Assembly: GCA_030263595.1 (NCBI GenBank)
Contig: SZPG01000031.1
Coordinates: forward strand, 1-64,000
Direction of reading: 5' to 3'
Source of the DNA: Chloroflexi bacterium CFX6
GTDB lineage: Bacteria; Chloroflexota; Anaerolineae; Anaerolineales; Villigracilaceae
DNA length: 64,000 bases
Numbering within the stretch: the stretch's first letter is position 1; every line of letters begins with the position of its first letter. Under the pieces are notes generated by a model. That model was not told the origin of the DNA, did no database searches, and saw only the letters and a list, made by a program, of their open reading frames with translations. This document shows, one piece after another, positions 39,479-46,316 of this stretch. Both the position numbers and the translations under genes were made by a program.

Positions 39479-41131
39479 ATGAAGAAAAAACTTCTGACGA
39501 TTGCATTGACAGTTATCCTCGCGCTCAGCGTTACAACGACCGTCTTTGCGCAGGATTATTACTTCAGCCTCGATAGAATGGTCGTGCACGTCTATTGGAA
39601 TGCGGACGGCACGAGTTCGCTGGATTACCTGCTCACCTTCACCAACCAGCCGGGCGGTCATCCCATCGAATTCGTGGACGTGGGGATGCCGAACGGGAAT
39701 TTCGATTTCAACAGCATCCAAGCCAGCATCAATGGGAATCCGCTTTCCATTTCGAGGGACTTTCAAGGCACGGGCGACGGCTTTGCCGTGGAAATGGGTC
39801 GGTACACGATTCCGCCCGGGGAAACGGGAACAGTCCGCGTCGTCGTCGGACGCGTGTCGGGAGTCCTGTATAAAGACGAGGATGACGCGGAGTACGCCAG
39901 CGCGGTCTTCTCTCCACTGTTTTTTCAGCGGGACGTAATTACCGGGAACACCGACATCACCGTCGTCTATCACCTGCCGCCCGACGTGCAGCCCGACGAA
40001 CCGCGCTGGCATTCCTCGCCCTCGGGTTTCCCCACCGAACCGCAAACGGGATTCGATTCGTCGGGTCGCATCACGTACACGTGGATCAACCCCAACGCGA
40101 ACGGATATACGCGATACGAGTTCGGCGCGTCGTTCCCGAAGAGTTACGTCCCCGCCGACAGTATCGTAACCGTGCAACTGCCGTCTTTCTCGATTTCACC
40201 AGATGCGATCTTCAACCTGCTGTGCGTCGGTTTCTTCGCTTTCATGTTTTTGGGCATCCCCGTTCTTTCAGCCATTGCAGGCAACCGCCGCAAATTACAG
40301 TACATGCCGCCGAAGATCTCCATCGAGGGACACGGCATCAAGCGCGGGCTGACGGCGGTCGAGGCTGCGATCCTCATGGAACAACCGCTCGACAAGGTGA
40401 TGACGATGATCCTGTTTGGCGCGGTCAAGAAGGGCGCAGCGCAGGTCATTAAACGGGACCCGCTTCAAATCCAGGTCATCGAGCCGCTCCCCGAAGGTCT
40501 GCATGAGTATGAAAAGGATTTCCTCCAGGCGTTCCGCGCGGGATCGAATGCAAAGACCCGCCGCAAGGATTTGCAGGACATGACCGTGAAACTCGTCCGT
40601 TCGGTGTCCGAGAAGATGAAAGGCTTCAGCCGCCGCGAGACCGTGGACTATTACAAGGCGATCATGGAAAAGGCGTGGGCGCAGGTGGAAGCCGCGGACA
40701 CGCCGGAAGTCAAAAGCAAGATGTTCGACGACGCGCTGGAATGGACGATGCTCGACAAGGATTACGACGACCGCACGCGCCGCGTCTTCACCGGACCTGT
40801 ATTTGTTCCCGTTTGGTGGCATCGCTTCGACCCGGGCTGGGGCGGCGGAGCCAGAACCGCAGCCGCGCCATCCATGCCATCCGGTAGAGGTTCCACGGCG
40901 TTACCCGGCGCGGACTTCGCCGCGTCGGTGGTGGGAGGCGTGCAGACCTTCTCGCAAAAAGTCATCGGCAACGTGGGCGATTTCACCAGCCGCGTAACCA
41001 ATGTGACCAATCCGCCGCCAAAACCCAGCGGCACAACGGGAGGTCGCAGCGGCGGAGGCGGCGGGCGTTCCTGCGCCTGTGCCTGCGCGTGCGCGGGCTG
41101 CGCCTGCGCCTGCGCGGGGGGAGGAAGGTAG
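39479..41131 (+). CDS. DUF2207-like membrane protein ending in a Cys-Ala repeat
   Basis: 550 residues. Signal peptide MKKKLLTIALTVILALSVTT, a large extracytoplasmic beta domain (res 25-235), one transmembrane helix (LLCVGFFAFMFLGIPVLSAI), a cytoplasmic domain with RGLTAVEAAILMEQPLDKVM, and a glycine-rich end. The last 20 residues are SCACACACAGCACACAGGGR, seven Cys alternating with Ala. Overall layout resembles DUF2207/YciQ-like proteins. The Cys-Ala tail looks like a site for modification or metal/thioether linkage; two RiPP-type radical SAM genes lie downstream. Function not established. Confidence 0.85.
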   Translation: MKKKLLTIALTVILALSVTTTVFAQDYYFSLDRMVVHVYWNADGTSSLDYLLTFTNQPGGHPIEFVDVGMPNGNFDFNSIQASINGNPLSISRDFQGTGDGFAVEMGRYTIPPGETGTVRVVVGRVSGVLYKDEDDAEYASAVFSPLFFQRDVITGNTDITVVYHLPPDVQPDEPRWHSSPSGFPTEPQTGFDSSGRITYTWINPNANGYTRYEFGASFPKSYVPADSIVTVQLPSFSISPDAIFNLLCVGFFAFMFLGIPVLSAIAGNRRKLQYMPPKISIEGHGIKRGLTAVEAAILMEQPLDKVMTMILFGAVKKGAAQVIKRDPLQIQVIEPLPEGLHEYEKDFLQAFRAGSNAKTRRKDLQDMTVKLVRSVSEKMKGFSRRETVDYYKAIMEKAWAQVEAADTPEVKSKMFDDALEWTMLDKDYDDRTRRVFTGPVFVPVWWHRFDPGWGGGARTAAAPSMPSGRGSTALPGADFAASVVGGVQTFSQKVIGNVGDFTSRVTNVTNPPPKPSGTTGGRSGGGGGRSCACACACAGCACACAGGGR

Positions 41132-41135
41132 CGGA

Positions 41136-41157
41136 GTCCAACGTCTCCCGACGTTGG
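41136..41157. repeat. REP palindrome CCAACGT-CTCCCG-ACGTTGG
   Basis: Stem CCAACGT/ACGTTGG lies between the Cys-Ala protein and the RAYT gene. Its core GTCTCC.GAC is shared with the two palindromes downstream of the RAYT gene. Confidence 0.8.
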
Positions 41158-41181
41158 AAACTTGAATGAGAGAATAACTTT

Positions 41182-41715
41182 ATGAGCAACGATATTTTCA
41201 AACGCGCGCCGCATAACCCGCCGCACTTATTCATACCCAACACGCTTTACATGTTGACGGCATCCACCTATCAGAAGGAACCTCTCATCTCATCCCCAAA
41301 ACGAAAACGGGAATGGATTGAAGCGTTTCTGAATGCAGCCGAAATTTACAAGTGGTATGTCATCGCATGGGTTATCCTGCACAATCACTATCATGCCATT
41401 GTCCAATCCCCGGAGGATGTAGAAACGTTGTCCAAATTTGTGGGCAGTTACCACAAATTCACGGCGCGCAAATGGAATGATGAGGACAGTTCAAGCGGCA
41501 GAAAAGTATGGTGGAACTATTGGGATACCTGTATTCGCTCCGAAAACGAGTATTACAATCGTTTGCGATATATATTCTGGAACCCGGTTAAGCACGGATT
41601 GGTCGAAGCACCGGAAGACTATCCATTTAGCAATTACAAGGAATTCCTGATGAAATGGCAAGTGGACTTCGATTTTACAAATTTAGATGAGGTGGATGAT
41701 GTCCCTGAGTTTTAA
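41182..41715 (+). CDS. REP-associated tyrosine transposase (RAYT)
   Basis: 177 residues. Y1_Tnp/IS200-like fold: FIPNTLYMLTASTY, VIAWVILHNHYHAIVQSPED with the HxH (HUH) metal motif in HNHYH, and a catalytic-Tyr helix in NEYYNRLRYIFWNPVKHGLV. RAYTs are domesticated single-strand transposases that cut REP palindromes; matching palindromes flank this gene on both sides. A stand-alone gene without IS ends. Confidence 0.9.
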   Translation: MSNDIFKRAPHNPPHLFIPNTLYMLTASTYQKEPLISSPKRKREWIEAFLNAAEIYKWYVIAWVILHNHYHAIVQSPEDVETLSKFVGSYHKFTARKWNDEDSSSGRKVWWNYWDTCIRSENEYYNRLRYIFWNPVKHGLVEAPEDYPFSNYKEFLMKWQVDFDFTNLDEVDDVPEF

Positions 41716-41738
41716 TTCGCTGAAAACCGGAGTGCAAA

Positions 41739-41806
41739 GTCTCCTGACTTTGCCATTTCAAAAGACACTCCAAAGTCGGGAGACTTTGGACTCCAGACCG
41801 GGTCTC
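41739..41806. repeat. Two REP palindromes downstream of the RAYT gene
   Basis: GCAAAGTCTCCTGACTTTGC (41740-41759) and CCAAAGTCGGGAGACTTTGG (about 41781-41800), in opposite orientation, both in frame inside the N-terminal part of the next reading frame. A paired inverted arrangement is typical of REP/BIME units. Confidence 0.85.
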
Positions 41807-41990
41807 TACCACTACACCCGCGAGAACGGACACGAGAAATCGCGCATCCACCTGCGGCTCGACCCGGACGGCAACGGCACTTTGATCGTCAACGCCAACA
41901 GCATCATGCACTTGAACCCGACCGCCGCGTTCATGGCGTGGATGATTTTGGAGGGGAGAAGCGATGCGGAAATTACGAAGGCTGTCTCTA

Positions 41991-42047
41991 GAAAGTGGAA
42001 AGTGGAAAGTGGACAACTGGCGGACGATCTTTCTACTTTCCACTTTC
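41991..42047. repeat. Inverted repeat GAAAGTGGAAAGT...ACTTTCCACTTTC in the radical SAM gene
   Basis: 13-base perfect arms (41991-42003 and 42035-42047), translated as RKWKVESG...STFHF. The same CTTTCCACTTTCC vocabulary fills the gap at 55200-55318 and appears at 61388. Confidence 0.85.
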
Positions 42048-43131
42048 AACTCGAAGAACTTCTCCGTCCCGACGGCGCGTGCGCGATCCACGATCTCGAA
42101 TTGGAAATGAACATGCCGTTCAGCGCGCGTCCCTCCGCTCCATATCGCATGGATCTGGCGATCACGTATCGCTGCAACAACGACTGCGCGCACTGCTACA
42201 ACGCCCGCGAGCGGAACTTCCCCGAACTCGATACGGAGGGATGGTTCAAGGTTTTGGATCAACTCTGGGCGCTGGGCGTTCCGCACATCGTCTTCACCGG
42301 CGGCGAAGCGACGCTGAGAAACGATTTGCCCAAACTGATCCGCCACGCTGAATCCAACGGGCAGATCACCGGACTCAACACGAACGCGCGCCGCCTTGCG
42401 GATGAACGGTACGTGCAGCAACTGGTGGATGCCGGGCTCGATCACGTGCAGATCACGGTTGAATCGTGCGACGAGCAAATCCACGACCAGATGATGCGGG
42501 CGAAAGGCGCGTTCAAGCAGACCATTCAGGGATTGAAGAACGCCCTGCAAGCCAAACTCTACGTGATGACCAACACGACGATGCTGCGCACGAACCTGCA
42601 TACAATTCCCGATACGCTGGATTTTCTCGCCGATGTTGGCGTTCCGACCATCGGATTGAATGCGCTTATCTATTCGGGTCAGGGTCTCACGGTTGGGACA
42701 GGACTCAAGGAGAATGAACTGCAACCCATTCTCGACATCGCCACGCGCAAAACGAACGAGCGCGGACAAAGACTGATCTGGTACACGCCCACGCTGCACC
42801 GCGGCGCTGTACAGCATGTGCATCGAATCGAACGGGAACGTCCTGCCGTGCCAGTCGTATTACCATCCGCTCGGCAACTTCCTCACCGACTCGTGGGATT
42901 CGATCTGGAATCACGAACTATCCGTGCAATTGCGCGAGCGGCGAAACCTGCCCGCCAAATGCGAGGGCTGTCCCGTCGTTACCGAATGCGGAGGCGGCTG
43001 CCCGCTCACGTTCGAGACTCATCGAAAACAATATGGCGTCAATCTGCCTATCGTCAGTTAGCGCCTTGTCATTGAAGTTCTGGTTTTTAGCCGCATTGTG
43101 CGCAAACATCATGTACAAGAATTTCCATTAA

Positions 43132-43230
43132 CCACGAAGACACCGAGGCGCGGAGATTTGAAATATTTTTTCTCCGTGTCTCGGTGGTTCAAAACCCAAC
43201 GGGTCTCGACAGGCTCGACCCAATTGGTTC
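43132..43230. repeat. Intergenic inverted repeats before the second radical SAM gene
   Basis: ACCACGAAGACACCGAGG pairs imperfectly with CTCCGTGTCTCGGTGGT, and GGGTCTCGACAGGCTCGACCC is a second palindrome. Common dispersed intergenic repeat types. Confidence 0.6.
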
Positions 43231-43255
43231 CGGCTTACTCAAGTCAGGAGGCTCC

Positions 43256-44410
43256 ATGAAAATCGTCAATCGTCTTGCCGAGCGTTTCACCAAAGTCACC
43301 CCTCTGCCCGAAGGACTGCATCACATACAAGCCGCGCCGGAGGGCGAAAAACCTTTCCGCATCCATCTCCGATTACGCAAGGACGGCTCGGGCGTGATGA
43401 TCGTCAACGCGGCGACCGTGTTGAATCTCAACCCCACCGCCGCCGAATATGCCTATCACTTCATCAAAGGCACCGACCCCGAGGAAGCCGCAAAACAGAT
43501 CGCGGCGCGCTACCGCGTCAGCAAAGGGATGGCGCTGGAGGATTACCGCGACTTCACGGAGAGAATCCAGACCCTTATCTCCACGCCCGATTTGGATCCC
43601 GTCTCGTTTCTGGACCTCGAGCGGGTCCCGCCGCATTCAGCCGACCTCACCGCCCCGCTGCGCCTCGACTGCGCGCTGACCTACAAACTGCCGCGCGGCA
43701 CCAAAGCCGAATACGCCCCGGTCAAGCGCGTGGACCGCGAACTTAGCGCCGAAGAATGGCAGACCATCCTCGACAAAGCCTGGCGCGCCGGCATCCCGCA
43801 CGTCACGTTTACGGGAGGCGAACCCACGCTCCGCAACGACCTTCCCGAATTGATCGCGCACGCCGAAAAGATCGGTCAGGTCTGCGGCTTGCTTACGGAC
43901 GGGTTGAAACTCGCCGATAAAAAATATCTCGATACGCTGCTGCAAACCGGGCTCGATCACCTGCTCTTCCTGCTCCAACCTGAAAGCAAAAAATCATGGG
44001 ATGCGCTCGAAGTCATCATGCCCGAGGACATCTTTGTCACAGTGCATATCACGATCAACAAGAAGAACGCGAAGAAACTCGACGCCATCCTCGAAAGGCT
44101 CGCCGCTCTGGAAGTGAAGAGCATCTCCGCCAGCGCGGCCGATCCTTCATTGAAAAACGAACTCCAGGCATTGGCAAACAAAGCCGCGCATCTGAATCTG
44201 ACGCTGACATTCGATTTGCCCGTCCCCTATTCCGAACAAAATCCCGTCGCGCTGGAAACGGAGGAGGATGAAGTCCCCTCCGGCGCGGGCAAAGCCTGGC
44301 TGTACGTCGAACCCGACGGCGACGCGCTCCCCGCGCAGGGCATGGCTGACCAGGTGTTGGGCAATTTCCTAAGGGACGAGTGGGAAAAGATTTATTCCCG
44401 TTATGCGTAA
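43256..44410 (+). CDS. Radical SAM-like pseudoenzyme with PqqD-like domain
   Basis: 384 residues; AGGAGG before the ATG. N-terminal PqqD-like region (IHLRLRKDGSGVMIVNAATV, LNLNPTAAEYAYHFI) parallels the upstream gene, and the SAM barrel keeps VTFTGGEPTLRNDLPELIAH. However, the iron-sulfur motif is lost: the site reads CALTYKLPRGTKAEYAP with no CxxxCxxC, and the SPASM cysteines are gone (YVEPDGDALPAQG). So it should not bind the [4Fe-4S] cluster. Probably a partner or peptide-binding subunit of the active paralogue (inference). Confidence 0.85.
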   Translation: MKIVNRLAERFTKVTPLPEGLHHIQAAPEGEKPFRIHLRLRKDGSGVMIVNAATVLNLNPTAAEYAYHFIKGTDPEEAAKQIAARYRVSKGMALEDYRDFTERIQTLISTPDLDPVSFLDLERVPPHSADLTAPLRLDCALTYKLPRGTKAEYAPVKRVDRELSAEEWQTILDKAWRAGIPHVTFTGGEPTLRNDLPELIAHAEKIGQVCGLLTDGLKLADKKYLDTLLQTGLDHLLFLLQPESKKSWDALEVIMPEDIFVTVHITINKKNAKKLDAILERLAALEVKSISASAADPSLKNELQALANKAAHLNLTLTFDLPVPYSEQNPVALETEEDEVPSGAGKAWLYVEPDGDALPAQGMADQVLGNFLRDEWEKIYSRYA

Positions 44411-44448
44411 CAGGCGTTCCCTAACGCCGAGTTGCGCTATGCAGGCTT

Positions 44449-45137
44449 ATGGACTGGCACGCACGGTATCTGCAACAGGCAGCCTGGACGCGCGACTTGC
44501 GCGCCTACCTGAGGCGGGATGTGGGACGGGAGCCATCCTGCGCGACCTGCACACCTCTGCCTCGCGTCACGGTCTGGACCTCGATCCTGCCGCGCTCACC
44601 CATTGCCGACTCCACGCCCCAGCCGCGACCCTGACGCGCGGCAACGGGCTTACCCTCCCCTACCCCGATCAAACCTTCGACATCGTGTATTGTCATTTCT
44701 TTTTGCTGTGGGTCAGCGATCCATTGCAAGCGGTTCGCGAAATGAAACGCGTCACGCGACCGAATGGACATGTCCTTGCGCTGGCGGAACCCGATTACTT
44801 TTCTCGCGTTGACAAACCCGACGAATTGAAAATCCTCGGCGAATGGCAAAGGGAGTCGTTGCAAAGGCAGGGAGCGGATCCCGGCTTCGGGTCGCGTCTC
44901 GCGGGGACGTTTTTTCAGGCGGGGATCAACCTCCTCGAAGCGGGAACAATTCAAGGCGCAGGAAATGAGGCGTCTGCCCATGAGCGGGAAATGGAATGGG
45001 CAGTGTTGAAAGCCGATCTGGCGGGATTCGTCCCGGAGGATGAAATCCAAAAAATGAAATTGCTGGATGAACAAGCCTGGGAACGCGGCGAACGCATTTT
45101 GCACGTGCCGACGTATTTTGCGTGGGGGCGGGTGTAG
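44449..45137 (+). pseudogene. SAM-dependent methyltransferase with internal deletion and frameshift
   Basis: One frame starts MDWHARYLQQAAWTRDLRAY at 44449, a typical methyltransferase N-terminus, but is lost after about codon 21. The next frame resumes at EAGCGTGAILRDL (motif I, 44510 on) and continues through FDIVYCHFFLLWVSDPLQAV and TRPNGHVLALAEPDYF to the stop at 45137. The segment that should lead into motif I is missing. Either a real deletion or an assembly error. Third gene of the radical SAM locus. Confidence 0.75.
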
Positions 45138-45153
45138 CGTTCGTGCTACACTT
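45134..45153 (+). terminator. Hairpin GTGTAGC-GTTCGT-GCTACAC
   Basis: Seven perfect pairs overlapping the methyltransferase stop; no T-run. Could be a weak terminator or a leader hairpin of the next gene. Confidence 0.4.
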
Positions 45154-45158
45154 GAGGC

Positions 45159-46166
45159 ATGGAAATTTGTTATTTGCTTGCGTTTCCCGATTCAGGCGAG
45201 GAAACACATCAGCCTGCCGAGCAAATCAAGGGGTTGAAGGACGCGCCCTACTTCCAGCCGATTGACATCGAACTCAAGTCGCTCGGCGAGGAGACTCTGG
45301 TCGTCGAGGGCGTTGCAGTTGCGGTCACGCGCCAGAGATACGATGGGGTCGTGCAGATGATCGAGTGTCATTACGATCTGCGCGATCCGTTCGCGGCATC
45401 TGCGTTGTCGGACAGGACGAAGATCGAATCGGCATTGCAGAGCCGCTACATTCCAGAAACCCATCGTCAAAGCGGGTTGTTCGAGGAATACACGATCCTG
45501 CTGGTAAACGACGCCCGCCCAACTCCCGATAAATGGATCGAAAAACACGCGCCCGCACTCGCCAGATTCATCCGTTCACAGCGTGAGGTGCTGGGCAAGG
45601 AGGAGATCAGCGACATCCTCGTATCGCGCACGCGCTACTCCACGCAGGACCTGACGCTGGTGGATTGGGAGGGCGCGGTCATCGTTGCGCCCAACAACGA
45701 TTTTCAATCGGACATCGTGTTGTTGAAGATCGGCAACTATCAACTATTGCGCTACCGCATGTTGGATAAATCCATCGAAAACCTGCTCGACAGGATCAAC
45801 GAAAGGTTCTTCCAAAACAGGCGCCGGCCGCGTGCTACACACGGACTCGTGCGCCAGATCGCGGAACACAAACTGGAATTGATGCTCGACTTCGAACGCG
45901 CCGAACAGAATCTGCTTCTCATCGGCGACTGGTACACCGCCAAGTTGTACGAGTCCATTCACAACGAACTCTATCTCAACGACTGGAAGGAGAGCGTGCG
46001 AAACAAACTCGACAACCTCGAAAACATCGTCGCCACCATTCGGGAGAACTTCGTGCTTTCCTTCGAGAACCTGATGGATCGCCTGCAATTGATCGGCTGG
46101 GTGCTTTTGCTCGTCGGGTACCTTTATCTTTACGCGCTCGATGCAGGCTGGGTCGGTTTTCCATGA
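45159..46166 (+). CDS. Tail-anchored protein, RMD1/DUF155-like layout, unknown function
   Basis: 335 residues; TGAGG ahead of the ATG. Mixed alpha/beta N-terminal half (MEICYLLAFPDSGEE, EEYTILLVNDARP), a strand-rich centre (DLTLVDWEGAVIVAPNND), then long helices (EHKLELMLDFERAEQNLLLI, KLDNLENIVATIREN) leading to one C-terminal transmembrane helix (LIGWVLLLVGYLYLYAL). Long helices before a terminal membrane anchor resemble RMD1/YagE proteins, but conserved motifs of that family are not clear. Confidence 0.65.
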   Translation: MEICYLLAFPDSGEETHQPAEQIKGLKDAPYFQPIDIELKSLGEETLVVEGVAVAVTRQRYDGVVQMIECHYDLRDPFAASALSDRTKIESALQSRYIPETHRQSGLFEEYTILLVNDARPTPDKWIEKHAPALARFIRSQREVLGKEEISDILVSRTRYSTQDLTLVDWEGAVIVAPNNDFQSDIVLLKIGNYQLLRYRMLDKSIENLLDRINERFFQNRRRPRATHGLVRQIAEHKLELMLDFERAEQNLLLIGDWYTAKLYESIHNELYLNDWKESVRNKLDNLENIVATIRENFVLSFENLMDRLQLIGWVLLLVGYLYLYALDAGWVGFP

Positions 46167-46255
46167 CCGATTCAATAAATTTGCGCATTGACGTTCGGTA
46201 GTTGGCGGAGTAAATCTGGCATCTCCCATCACTCGAAGGAGTTTGGAATTAACAA

Positions 46256-46287
46256 CCCAATTTATGGAAAAATGCCATAAAATTGGG
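46256..46287 (+). promoter_or_regulatory. Palindrome CCCAATTTATGG...CCATAAAATTGGG upstream of the STAND gene
   Basis: Arms 46256-46267 and 46275-46287 pair with one bulged base; 30 bases before the ATG. AT-rich and placed where an operator or promoter is expected; TAAAAT inside could serve as a -10. Confidence 0.5.
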
Positions 46288-46316
46288 AGCAACATTCCCT
46301 AAACGTCGGAGGCAAC

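Larger units (their letters stand above)
41699..43061 (+). pseudogene. PqqD-like/radical SAM/SPASM peptide-modifying enzyme, frame broken
   Basis: The first frame (41699 to about 42797) has a repeat-derived N-terminus, then a PqqD-like region (IHLRLDPDGNGTLIVNANSI), the radical SAM motif CNNDCAHCYN (CxxxCxxC) and FTGGEATLRNDLP. At WYTPT the frame shifts; the next frame from about 42797 continues CTAALYSMCIESNGNVLPC and CEGCPVVTECGGGCPL, the SPASM/auxiliary-cluster region. The residues expected between these are missing, so a deletion with net frame change is present. A PqqD domain binds leader peptides in RiPP pathways. An additional repeat (41991-42047) sits in frame after the PqqD part. Confidence 0.82.
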
